Source of the DNA: Hygrocybe punicea
Lineage: Eukaryota; Basidiomycota; Agaricomycetes; Agaricales; Hygrophoraceae
DNA: 64,000 nucleotides
Reading direction: 5' to 3'
Assembly: GCA_963556145.1 (NCBI GenBank)
Contig: OY744463.1
Coordinates: 4,650,001-4,714,000, forward strand
Shown: positions 24,582 through 34,624 of the stretch, in pieces
Layout: each line of letters opens with the position of its first letter
Numbering within the stretch: position 1 is the stretch's first letter
Translations under genes and position numbers: made by a program
The notes under the pieces: model-generated
Told to the model about the DNA's origin: nothing
What the model saw: the letters and a program-made list of their open reading frames with translations, nothing else
The model's database searches: none

Positions 24582-25471
24582 TGTAGAGACTCAACATCCC
24601 TCTGAGTCCATATCGCCGATATAACATGAATCCGGATGAATCTGACACCTCCAAACGATTCCCATTCCAACCCGACGTAACCCGGCGTGACGTGACCCGA
24701 CATGACCGATGTGACCCGACATATGCCGCTTTGTGATGGCCGCTTTCGGACCAAATCCGGCAGCCTCAAACACCTCAGAGTTCCAATTCTAGAAGATGGA
24801 TCTCATCGGAGTCAATCCCCAACTTCGGACTTACCATATTTATGCATCCCGTCGTCCTTTCGGAGATATGTAGGACAGTTTAGATCTTTTCCTTGGGTAT
24901 TCGTTTTCCCCTCCATTTTCCTGTCTTCATCGCATTGCAACCCCCCTTTCCACATCCCCATTCCAGCTTTTCTTTGTAGTTTCTATCGGCCAAAGTAGAC
25001 ATGTCCGAAAGTAGCTACACACACATGTACTATAAAAACGGTCCCCGACGACCATACAAAAAAAAGAGATACCATTAGTCCCCGTTTCCCTCATAGTCAG
25101 AATCTTTTTAATCACTTCAAATGCTCGTCCTCATAGACCCTTAGATTATTATAGTTCATTTCATCGTCTTTATCATTGTTCTTGTTATTTGTTCATCATT
25201 TCCGACACGACCCGACCTGACCCGACCTGCCATACCCGACATCGTTGGCATCGTCGGCTCTTCATTATTTGTGTGTTTTCACTCCGTTCATCACCGGATT
25301 CGTCATTATTAGTCCAGTTTTACGTGGCAGCTTTACTTTTACTAACATCCCCTTTCTTTTACTACTATTCCCGACACTGACTTATCCAGTCACTTCTACG
25401 CTGACACCCACAGGTAAGGATCTTTATTTCTTCTTATATAGTTCCGAAGCCACCAAGAACCCGCATCTACA
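24582..25471 (+). repeat. 3' LTR of the 13.9-kb element (family B)
   Basis: Matches 11596-12485 over its full 890 bp apart from one CpG-type change near 24609. Confidence 0.88.
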
Positions 25472-26205
25472 ACGCACTCAAATATGAACTTGCCGTTGAT
25501 GAGTGGGTAGACCACACAAAGAGGGACTGAGTTGCGGCCGACGACGAGCGGGATGTTTTCCTGACAATGTTGGCAGGCGTGGGTAGGGATCTCGGGTGTG
25601 TGAAAGTGGAAGACCTCGATGTTGTTACTCTCAGCGGTGACCTTTTTCGAAGTGGTGAGGTCCTTCATGTGACGGTGGGCGTCGGATGACATGGCTAAGA
25701 GTTCTCGTTGCAAAATGCAGATTTGAGAATCGAGCGCACGGTCAATGACGGATTTGGCGATACCGGGATCTTCAATGGGGGCCTGGTAGCGGTATTGTGG
25801 GTGCGACGCGGGAAGGTTCTGGGGGGTGCGCGGCACAAGGGCGGTCGGCTCGGTCAGCCGCGTGTTCGAAGGGGGGACTATGGTGATTGGCTGCTCGTTG
25901 ATAGGTCTGGCCATTTTCTCAGCGAGTTTCACGGCAGGGACAGACATGGAAGCGGCGGGCAGATTGGGATACGTCTCTCTAGACTTGCCTTTTGCTTTAG
26001 AGGGGATCTCTACACCGTCAAATCTAACCCGTTTACGAAGCCGCTGCACTTCGGCTTCCAGAACCTTAATTTGTTCGTTGTTGTTGTTGATGTCGGACGT
26101 CATGGACTGAAAGATGTCAGCGTACTCAGTGGTGACCTCAGGTTCATAGGTCGGTACTTCGACGGCGGAGATGAAGTTAGTTTTGACATGAGGTGGCGGG
26201 TCGTG
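25472..26205 (-). pseudogene. pol: gypsy pol N-terminus up to the protease
   Basis: The minus strand continues in the same frame as gag after its TAA stop: HDPPPHVKTNF…, then a coiled-coil-like segment, a Pro-rich stretch, a CQHC motif and NGKFIFEC at the edge of the inserted element. The protease active site follows at 11595. The shared frame means gag and pol are separated only by one stop codon. Confidence 0.7.
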
Positions 26206-27258
26206 TTAGAACAGTTCTGTGGGGTTACAGGCAGGGGGAGTGCAGTTGCCGGGGTTCTGTGCATGCCATGCATCGAAGCGATCCTTCATATTTTTGCTGA
26301 CGATAGCCTTTGGAAGATACATTCCATTGGGCAACACGATGCAGCCGTGCTTGTTCTTGCAGCATATTCCGTCTCGAGTGTACTGCTCACAGATGGGACA
26401 ATCGCGTATACAATGGAACGGGTCATTGCAAAAGAGGCAATTAAAATTTGTGAACCCCTGTTGTCCCACGGTAGTCAGCTCAGCCCTATTTGCACAAGGC
26501 TTTGGAGGGTTGTTACATTCGGTGAGGGCTTGCATGAGGATGGCGAGTTGTTGCGAAACGAGATGAAAGAGGTTGGATACGTTAGGTTCAACCAGTTCCA
26601 CTTTAGGAATGACCGGGTCATAACGAGCGGGTGGCGGGTAGCGGGTGGCGGGTTCTATTGGAGTCGAGTACCAGATGGCAGCAGGCGACGTTGACGATAG
26701 ACGAGAGACCATGGACGGTTCAGCCGCGGTTCTGGCCAGTAGGAAGTGGGCGCAGTTGTGGAAGTCCTGGAAGTCGTAAGGGTCGCTGTGGAAATGGTTC
26801 GGCTTCTGGTACTGCAGACGGGTTTTAATGTCCTTTTTAAGCTCGGCATGGAAGCCATTTTCATATGCGATATTTCGTTCTCGGGGAGAGATCCGACCTT
26901 TGTCTAAGAGAAACCCTGAGATCCAGATGAACTTGCAGTAGTATTCGCCAAGTTCGGCACGAGTACGGATGCCATAACTGGTTTGGGTGTGGGTGAGACG
27001 GTCAAGATCCACCATCGTGTACCGATGATCATCCTCCATGCCCAGGTATAGCATGAGAACACTCCTTTTGAAAGTCGCATAATTGGTGCCGGTCACGCTA
27101 GGCAAACTTGCCCAAAGCTCGTAATTGCTAAGGGACGCGTAGCACAAGCTATGCTTAATGCGGCCTGCATTGTCGAGGCCGGCATCGGCAGCAAGTAGCT
27201 CAACTTCTTTGAAGAAGCGGCTTAAGTTGAGCGGGTTCCCGTCGAAGGTCGGGGCCAT
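26206..27258 (-). CDS. gag: gypsy Gag protein with CCHC zinc knuckle
   Basis: This is a 350-codon intact open frame. The N-terminal MAPTFDGNP and RFFKEVELL are typical of basidiomycete Ty3/gypsy capsids. It is followed by a helical capsid-like region and, at about residues 275-290, a zinc knuckle of the form C-x2-C-x4-H-x4-C (CLFCNDPFHCIRDC). The product would package element RNA into virus-like particles. It ends NPTELF then TAA, and the pol frame resumes directly without a shift. The ATG lies within the duplicated target of the MITE, so the MITE now sits immediately upstream. The ORF survives although pol is broken. Confidence 0.8.
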   Translation of the reverse strand: MAPTFDGNPLNLSRFFKEVELLAADAGLDNAGRIKHSLCYASLSNYELWASLPSVTGTNYATFKRSVLMLYLGMEDDHRYTMVDLDRLTHTQTSYGIRTRAELGEYYCKFIWISGFLLDKGRISPRERNIAYENGFHAELKKDIKTRLQYQKPNHFHSDPYDFQDFHNCAHFLLARTAAEPSMVSRLSSTSPAAIWYSTPIEPATRYPPPARYDPVIPKVELVEPNVSNLFHLVSQQLAILMQALTECNNPPKPCANRAELTTVGQQGFTNFNCLFCNDPFHCIRDCPICEQYTRDGICCKNKHGCIVLPNGMYLPKAIVSKNMKDRFDAWHAQNPGNCTPPACNPTELF

Positions 27259-27261
27259 AGA

Positions 27262-27725
27262 TAGGGATGACCAAGGGTTGACATATGTGATAGGGTGAGA
27301 TTTTCCAAGGGTTTTGAAGGGTTTGTTCTTGAATCATTATCTATTGCAGATAGTGATAGAAACTTGGTGGGAATTTCAAAGAGTTATATATTTTCTAGTT
27401 TCTCTCCAAAATTTAGGTCAGATTTCTTCAGTAGTTATTGTGCGGTTCCATTTTTAAAAAGGAGTGTTTTTCAAAAACCATAGGGGTCCGCGTTTTTCAA
27501 CCCCTATGGTTTTTGAAAAACACTCCTTTTGGAAAATGGAACTGCACAATAACTACTGAAGAAATCTGACCTAAATTTTGGAGAGAAACTAGAAAATGTA
27601 TAACTCTTTGAAATTCCCACCAAGTTTCTATCACTATCTGCAATAGATAATGATTCAAGAACAAACCCTTCAAAACCCTTGGAAAATCTCACCCTATCAC
27701 ATATGTCAACCCTTGGTCATCCCTA
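27262..27725. mobile_element. 464-bp palindromic MITE of hAT type
   Basis: The sequence begins TAGGGATGACCAAGGG and ends with its reverse complement; arms of about 225 bp face each other across a 14-bp loop (about 27488-27501). It is flanked by perfect 8-bp duplications GCCATAGA (27254-27261 and 27726-27733). TAGGG-type ends with 8-bp duplications are characteristic of hAT transposons. There is no coding capacity beyond a 62-codon frame mirrored on each strand. Confidence 0.88.
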
Positions 27726-27733
27726 GCCATAGA

Positions 27734-28304
27734 ATGACCGCGAGCGGGCATTTGTCAAGGAGTAACATGGGGAATGGTAACGGTCGAGGATCCGGCGGTC
27801 GAAGTCATTGTGGGTGGAAGGAGCTGAGATGTCGATGAAGCGGTTGTCGGGTGTATGATGAGCAGGTCGGGTAACATTGACGATGAAGGCGTGGGCGAAG
27901 ACGAGGATGTGGACGAGGACAAAGATGAAGGTGAAGATGGAGTTTTCGATGTTGAGAGCGAGTGTGATGTAGACGGAGGTTCTAACGAGGTCGAGGTCGG
28001 GGACGTAGGCGATGCGGGAGCGGAGCTAAGATCGGATGAGTCAGGTGTTATAGTGATGATCGGTATATTGACTGATTCGAAACTGTCGGATGAGAGATAT
28101 AAGGGTGTATTAGACCCTGAGATGAGCAGAAGATTGTTGTGTCGAGCGAGGTGATCAGGTACTAGTTGAAAGAGGTTGTTGTCAATTGTCGGGTCGAAGG
28201 CAGCTAGAGAAAGTTCTTGTTGAAGAGTTCTTTGAGGAAGATCTTGAAGACGTCAGTCAGAGGGTGGGATACAGGAGGAGGAAGCTATGGTGATGCTAAA
28301 CTAT
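27734..28304 (-). other. leader region of the old gypsy element
   Basis: About 570 bp between the MITE and the primer-binding-site region. It includes a GAGGACG-rich simple stretch (27890-28000). No gene of its own is supported. Confidence 0.5.
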
Positions 28305-28324
28305 TCCTCGTGGTGGGCTCCAGA

Positions 28325-30130
28325 TGTAATGGCGAGGTCGGGGTGGCTGCGGAACTGTAATCCTAGCCTGGGGTAGTCAGCGTAGAAGTGACTGGGAATA
28401 GTTAGCAAGCTTCAGATAGATAATAAAAGGACTAATGGTAATAAGCCGCCGACTAAAACTACTAAAATCTAATGATGCTGACGTATACCGATGAGGCTGA
28501 CGATGTCGGGTATGGCAGGTCGGGTGTCGGGTGTCGAGTGGTATAACGACAAAGACGGTAGAAGGATGGGACAAGTGTCAAGCAAACCAACAAGTTAAAA
28601 GAGTAAGTGATTTTGGTAGGAGATGGATTCTGAGTGGGAGAAAGCGGGGGAACTGGTTTCTTATTCAGAGACGGCGCTTGGGCACCGTTTTTATACTACA
28701 AATTTCTGTACCTAGATTCGGATGAGAGTCCTCGGCCAATGAGAGAAAACAAAGGAGAATAAAAATGGAGAAGTAGGAAGAGGGTTGCGAGGTGACCATG
28801 ACAGGGAAAATGGGTGGAAGATATAAAAACCCGTAAAAGATGTAATATACTTTACTATATCTCCATAAGGGAGACGCTAGGTGCGAATAAGGCAAGTCCG
28901 ATGTTGGGATCCCAGTCCGATGAGATCTATCTTTGATATTTGAAGTTCCATTGAAAGGGTGCACTGCGGTAATGTGAATGGAATCAAATACCAACTCTAC
29001 CACAGTGCTGTACAAATTCTGAGGGGTTCAATCTCAATCCAAAAGGTTAGTAACAACACTCAGAGGTGCTCTGGATAGTGGTGATGATGTTTCCGATGTG
29101 CGTGGCATGTGCGAAACAGTCGGCGATGTTTTCGGCATTGAAAGGGTGCACTGCGGTAATGTGAACGGAATCAAATACCAACTCTACCACAGTGCTGTAC
29201 GAATTCTGAGGGGTTCAATCTCAATCCAAACAGTTAGTAAAAATACTCAGAGGTGCTCTGGACAGTGGCGATGATGTTTCCGATGTGTGCGATGTGTGCG
29301 GCATGTGCAAAACAGTCGGCGATGTTTTCGGCGTATATGTAGGACTTTATAGAAGGAATGCAAAGTTTAATAGAGTACAGCGGAGCTATCACATGGACGG
29401 CGCAGTAAAGAGGTGATATGATAGACTGGAATCGGAGGTATACAAGACGTCTCTCTAGTATGTAAACTATAGGGGGTATTTATGCGAAGTTGTTAGGACA
29501 ATAAAGGGTGAAGAAGGCAAGACAAATAGACGGTGCGCAATGGAACTATGGTGCAATAGGGATGAAATGGCACTGAAACAAAAGGTATAGCACCATGCGA
29601 AGCAATTTCCAAAATATCTAGAGGATAGGAGCTATAATGTTTGAAATAAGTGAAACATGTCGCATAAAGACTTCCCTGGAACCAGAACAGAATTGGAATG
29701 GAATAGGGTGAATGGTATAAGTGTGGATGATGTCGGAGAGGCTCGAAATATGTTTCCGAAGGGGGCCGAAGCGCTCCGAAGAAAATCGCCATAATGTCAA
29801 ATTATCGCCCGTATCACGCGCATATCGCAGTCGCATCGCAATGGAGATACATATAAATCAGGATGTTTCGCAATGAATCGCAGCATAATCGCAGCATGTC
29901 GAGGCTAGAATAGGTCCAATAGAGGGTTTCTGTGCTTAGGGACGTGCACTGCATATCACCGTGAGATTAGGAGGTGGACCGACCAGGTACGTGAGCGGCC
30001 GTGCTAGTTGATATGCATCGGGTTGCATCGGGTTGCATCGGGTTTGAGCGTGGATTGCTAGAGATGTCGGGTTCGAGCGGATTCGCGAGATATTGAGTTT
30101 ACGGCCTCAGAGGGTCGAGGACCCTCTACA
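28325..30130 (-). repeat. probable 5' LTR of the old gypsy element, 1.8 kb
   Basis: On the minus strand it starts TGTAGAGGGTCCTCGACCC at 30130 and ends GCCATTACA at 28325, followed by TC and the primer-binding-site sequence. The middle part aligns with family A: AGTATAAAAACGG near 28690 and GGAGATAT…, CTCGCAACC blocks upstream. It is twice as long as family A because U3 contains a 190-bp tandem duplication (28949-29330) and about 0.7 kb of unmatched sequence (29338-30000). An alternative is an LTR of another element ending at 29338. Confidence 0.55.
28949..29330. repeat. 190-bp direct tandem duplication
   Basis: Two copies starting CATTGAAAGGGTGCACTGCG and running to GTCGGCGATGTTTTCGGC, differing at about ten positions, mostly C/T or G/A. 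Confidence 0.85.
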
Positions 30131-30694
30131 ACGCACCTTTTCACGGCCTATCTCGTGCTCCAGGAACATCACAGCCTTCACTGGTGTAACTGGGAAGGCT
30201 GGTATCAGCGTGGGCTGGCCACAGCCAGAGCCCTGAGTGAGCCGGTACTGGTACTGGCTCCACCACTTCTCATAGTTCTTGAGGTGACGCTCATACATTT
30301 TTGAGGTCTGCTTGTCAGCCTGGACAAGCCTTGCCTGGTTTTGCCGGACCACGTGAGACTCCACCTCCAGTCTTGCGAGCGCCGCCTGAATCCCGGTGGA
30401 AGCAGTCGGGGGTGGCATGGAGGCCACATCAAAGGGCTCGGCAGGGGTTTGGCCCTCACTGGCACATTCTGGAGCCTCACCGCCGGGAGGGGCCACACTG
30501 GAGGGCTCGGGGAGGGTTTGGCCCCCACTGGCACACTCTGCAAGCCCCCAAGCCATTGAAGGAGGAGCAAACACGAAACATGGAGAGGCACCATTGGGGC
30601 CACCATTATGGTCAGAGGCAGGGGTGGCAAGGCAGCTGTGCTTGCTGGTGGGGGGAGGAGAGGGCTCAGAGCCAGGGCCGATGTTCTCGGACAT
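30131..30694 (-). pseudogene. Crypton/Ndc10-like protein, N-terminal fragment cut by the gypsy LTR
   Basis: From an ATG at 30694 the minus strand encodes a Pro/Ser-rich N-terminus with imperfect repeats, then LKNYEKWWSQYQYRL, IPAFPVTPVKAVMFLEHEIGREK. This block is, from memory, shared by the many basidiomycete proteins of the Crypton/Ndc10 (tyrosine recombinase-related) group. The frame ends where the LTR begins at 30130, so the recombinase core is lost or lies beyond the left window edge. The gypsy insertion is therefore younger than this gene. Family assignment is moderate. Confidence 0.5.
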
Positions 30695-31080
30695 GACAGC
30701 ACGTTTTGGAGCACTTGGAAAAAATAAATAAAGAGTGTCAGCGAACGACGAGTGACGGATAGGGAAAACAAGACAAAGAAAACAGACTCTACCTCAGGGG
30801 GGGGTGTGAAGACCAAGCGTGCAAGGCACTTTTTGGGGGAAAGAAAAGAAGAGAAAGCAAAAAAAAAAGGGACGAGAAAAGCCCACCTTGGGGTGTGAAA
30901 ACCGAGTGTGAGGTGCTTTTCAGGGCACTCTGCGTGCAAGTTCACACAGACAGGGACACTGCAGGACGACGGGACAGCGAGACGCAGGAGAATGTGGTCA
31001 GAACGGGGATGGAGAACGGAGAATGAAGAGGGGGGGGAGGGAGGGGGTGAGGTTTACCTTGGGGCCAAGCAATGCTCTGG

Positions 31081-31571
31081 TGTTACGGATCGCTTCTGCA
31101 GCAGGCTCCGGCAACAATCAACTTAACTGGGGATCGGATTCCAGAGGAGAGGAGAGCAGTTTTCATTGTTGCTTGCAGCTAAGACAACACTGCTAACAGG
31201 GGGGTCAAGGTCTAGTGTCATTGCGAGCCGTGGGGGTTACCCAAAACAAGATGAGTCTGCCCCAAGAACCAGACTAAACGTAAAGAAAGGAAAAGAAGAA
31301 AAAGTCCGAACCAACAACAAGAACAGTATATATAGTGACTGGTCTTGAGGGGAGGTAAATAGAAATACAACCATGAAGCCACAACATGTCCAACTCTACC
31401 ATGTGTTCACCATGAGGCGTACATGAGGCGTCCTCATGTTGATGTTCTCGCGATCCAACTGGAGGCCCGGGTGTCATTGAGGATAGAAGAGGTCCGGATG
31501 ACTCGGATGATTTGTCATCGGATCATGTGACAAGCAGAATTGCCAATTCAGGGTCTACACTTGCTGTAACA
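31081..31571 (+). repeat. putative solo LTR with TGTTAC…GTAACA ends
   Basis: Starts TGTTACGGATCGC, ends TTGCTGTAACA and has a TATATATAG box at about 31326. No matching target duplication is visible, so this is tentative. Confidence 0.4.
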
Positions 31572-31740
31572 GGCAAGTGCGCAGTTTGGCAAGTGCGTTG
31601 CACGGTCGGGTCGAAGATGAGTATCGTCCGGTGTGGGGTTGGCGATGAGAGTGTCTTGAGGTAGTGTGGATATAGCGGCAAGGTTGGTATGAAAGAAAAT
31701 GAAGGAATGTATAGAGGAAAAAACCAACTAGGACAGTGGG

Positions 31741-32425
31741 CTAGTCAAGGTCAGACATGCGAACAGCATCAGCTGTACTGGATGACGATGTCTGTGTCAA
31801 TGACATATCGAGGGGTGACGTCTTGTCCTGTCTGTGGAACAATGCAGTCCACCTGATGTCGGTATTCATCCAAGAAAGGGTATTGTTGTAAACGAGTGTG
31901 GGAGGTATCAAGGTTATAGATGGAAAAGGGTAAATGAATGTGGGTCCAGGTTTCGAGTCATGGCACAGGTGACAAGCTGTGGGAACAAGTTGTCGGGTAC
32001 TGCAATGAAGCGATGTCGTGCGAACAATATGCGATAGGGGTTGGTTCACTGTTTGGGAAGTCGTATGGTCTGTGGTCGAAGTCCAAAAGAATGTGCTTCG
32101 GCGATGGTCAGATTAGAGAGAACAGTGAAATGTCTTGTGATCGGGGATTGTTCAGAGTTCGCATGCAGGTGAGGAATGTCGTCGGATCGTCAGGGAGGAT
32201 AATGGTAGGCACAGGGTACGAAAGTGGAAACCATATATCCAGGTATGGCAATTGTCAATTACGTGTCGATATATTGTCAAGGTGGAAGTCGGAAGTATCG
32301 ATGGCAGAAGGGTTTCGATACCAATGCCAAAGATAGATCATAACAAGGTAAAAACCGATCAGGAAGGTGATGGCGATGCTGCCAATGATGACTACGGTAA
32401 TTAGCTGTGTTGGGAGTACAGCCAT
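31741..32425 (-). pseudogene. decayed ORF with one N-terminal membrane segment
   Basis: From an ATG at 32425 the minus strand encodes MAVLPTQLITVV followed by a strongly hydrophobic segment (about residues 8-34) and a soluble part of roughly 190 residues. The frame is broken by at least four stops, each TGA, as expected if CGA codons had mutated. No homologue is recognised. It lies between two LTR-like repeats and could be an accessory gene of a repeat or a host relic. Confidence 0.4.
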
Positions 32426-32826
32426 TGGAAATCGGTTTGTCGTGGGATGAAGTCAACAATATGTCAGGGCAAGGGAAAAGACAATAGCAATGATGTCCGT
32501 CGGCAAGGAGACTATTCGGGTACAGCAAGGTCATGTGGGATATGTCCATGGTTGGTCTGGATTGTTCTAGAAGAAGGGAAAGAAGAGAACAAGAACAAGA
32601 AAATACAAGGATGTCCAAAAGAAGAAACAATGACATTAAAAAGAAGACAAAGGACAAAATGAAATGAAAAAGGAAGGTGTGCAGTGCAGAATCGTCATGG
32701 TGGGTATCGGAATGGGCATTGGGGTTGGAAGCGGAGCTGGAAACGTAACATCTGGGCAGTTTTGAAGTGGCGTTTGAAGGGGGCCAAGGACAGAGGGACT
32801 TGGGGCATCACTTGCAGCAGCTACGT

Positions 32827-33432
32827 TGTAGAGGCTCCAGGCTGTCTGGACCCGAATCCTCTTCATATCCCACATCGTCCCCATCCATTCCCATTCATAT
32901 ATCGTCGATTCCACCCGATTCCGGTCATCTCCGTCGATTCCGCTCCGGATCCCCCTCCGGAATCATTCATACTCAAGATGCAATGTCTCTAACGACCCGG
33001 AATCACTACATATATAGTTACATATGATATATCTTCATTTCCCATTACTTAGTACATAGCACCACTCCACCTATCCTCCACTCCACTACCCCTATCAGTT
33101 ACAGCCTTTGCTTGTAGTACATAGTTACTACAGCACAGGATCACTCCCAGTAGTATAAAAGATGTACCCTTATACTACAACCATATCATATTACATCCTA
33201 TCATATTACAGGTTATCACTCCCCTTCAGTTCTATTTCTTAGTCCACTATTCATATCACCCATATTAGTCTTCGTACTCCACTCCCTTCACTTCCCCTCT
33301 GATCCGGAACCCCGGATTCAGGTTGGATTGACTAGACTACATAGAAACACTTTACTCCTTTGATCTCTTTCTAGCAGATCACCCCTTCTAGTAGATTCCT
33401 ATTCCGGGTCTACAACAGAACTCGCCGTCACA
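32827..33432 (+). mobile_element. solo LTR, family C, second copy
   Basis: Matches 17746-18331: TGTAGAGGCTCCAGGCT start, GCCGTCACA end. Flanks ACGT and ACAT form a 4-bp duplication with one CpG-type change. Confidence 0.78.
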
Positions 33433-34003
33433 ACATGCAAACTCTGGCACGAGCTGAGGGTGAGGGAGTGAAGGGGGAGAAGCACTGGGAGTGAAAACGA
33501 CATGGGTGGAGCACAAACAAGGAGGGGGGCAAAGCAACACAACTCACCACAAGAGAGATGGAGGGTTAGTTATATTATATACTACGTGGCGAGGTGGCGG
33601 GCGTGATAGCGTGAGGTGGGGCAATGTGCTTGCTGTGAAGAAGAAGAAGAAGGGTGGGAAAAAGGGGGAGGGGGGAGCAGCGGGGAGGGAAGTGGGAGGT
33701 ATTAAGGGGAGCCGTAGAGTAGAGGGGACACAGGGGAGGCACGTTCAATGGGCATTCGCAGGTGGTCGTCGACTGAGTGAGAGAGGGAGTGAGTAAGTGG
33801 GGGTGGGAGTTGTGGGAAGGCAAATATTTGGGCGCCCACACATGTGGCCCATGCGAGGCGAGAGGCAAGATCCGGATCGTGGGTGTGATCGAACCAAACA
33901 AACCCAAACAGGTAATCCACCTGGCAATGGCCATGTATTGGGGTGGTGACGCTTCTTTGCTTACACGGGGGTCACCATCGAGGTGCCCAGGCCCGGGCGG
34001 TAC
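33433..34003. other. unassigned purine-rich stretch
   Basis: About 570 bp rich in GGGGAGG and GAAGAAG runs, with short open frames on both strands (33491-33796 plus, 33575-34021 minus). No recognisable protein, RNA or repeat end. Confidence 0.4.
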
Positions 34004-34008
34004 CCCAG

Positions 34009-34564
34009 TGTCATATCCCATGCAGCTCCGCCGGATTCCGACGAACTCCGCTCCGGACTTTTCCGCCGACTTATCTTATCTTATCTTATCTTATCTTCTC
34101 ACGTACGTTATTGTTCTTCTCTTGTTAATTACTATTCTTCCCCATCTCCGTTTACTCCGACCTCCTTTTCTCTTCCTCCCCTTTGTTTACTTGTCACCGT
34201 ACATAGCAACCTTTTATCCCTTTTATTTTCTTCCGAACTCCGATCCTCTTTCCGGAGTTCATATTGTCTTCACGTCTCCAAGGACATGACAATTAGTTTA
34301 CCAAGTATATAAACTAGAACTACAATGTCCTGTAACTCCGTTCAGAAAATCAACTTGAGTTCCTTATTTCTTACCCACTCTCAAACTTAAGACTTTCCCT
34401 TAAGCTCATTAATTATCTTAGTACTTAGTCCGGAACTCCGGACTAACTCCGCTCCGTCCACGTCTTCTCAATACAACTTAAGGAAGTAGTGAACCTACTT
34501 CAAGAGTTGACGTCTCCGCTCCTCCGAAGAACTCCGATCCTTCCGGAGTTGCATGCCTCTAACA
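34009..34564 (+). mobile_element. solo LTR with 5-bp target duplication
   Basis: Starts TGTCATATCCCATGC and ends ATGCCTCTAACA; flanked by perfect CCCAG duplications (34004-34008 and 34565-34569). It contains a (TTATC)5 run near 34070 and a TATATAAAC box near 34305. The 5-bp duplication and different ends mark it as unrelated to the 4-bp families; a Copia-type LTR is likely but not proven. Confidence 0.8.
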
Positions 34565-34624
34565 CCCAGGGTATACCATATATATATGTAGTCTTGTGCA
34601 GGTTTATCCTATTGCCGCATGCGA

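Larger units (their letters stand above)
11596..25471 (+). mobile_element. non-autonomous LTR retrotransposon, 13.9 kb including a nested 7.55-kb insertion
   Basis: Two 890-bp LTRs (11596-12485 and 24582-25471) differ, as far as I can see, at one base (CCGTATCG versus CCATATCG near the start). Flanks are ACAC and ACGC, a 4-bp duplication with one CpG change. Its primer-binding-site region (12486-12510) and interior match the 5.4-kb element, including the 21-bp array, but the LTRs form a different subfamily (TGTAGAGACTCAACATC start). No gag or pol is present. A terminal-inverted-repeat element occupies 15161-22710. Removing the whole unit restores FEC-VLDNGSM of the gypsy protease. Confidence 0.88.
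1296..30130 (-). mobile_element. old Ty3/gypsy LTR retrotransposon, 3' LTR outside or missing, heavily nested
   Basis: This minus-strand element reads right to left: probable 5' LTR (28325-30130), primer-binding-site-like TGGAGCCCACCACGAGG just inside it (about 28306-28322), leader, gag (from 27258), then protease, reverse transcriptase, RNase H and integrase, ending at 1296. The gene order RT-RNaseH-integrase is that of Ty3/gypsy elements. It is split by a solo LTR at 3390-4280 and elements at 4907-10270 and 11596-25471. A MITE lies at the gag start. Frameshifts (for example near 10815) and CGA-to-TGA stops (for example near 2245) show that it is dead. The right end cuts a Crypton-like gene. 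No 3' LTR is visible to the left of 1296 in the window. Confidence 0.8.

Noticed and set aside
27855..28154. 99-codon Asp/Glu-rich plus-strand ORF
   Set aside because: It lies antisense in the gypsy leader and is built from GAGGACG simple sequence.
30301..30696. 131-codon plus-strand ORF opposite the Crypton-like fragment
   Set aside because: Shadow of the minus-strand frame, which carries the recognisable conserved block.
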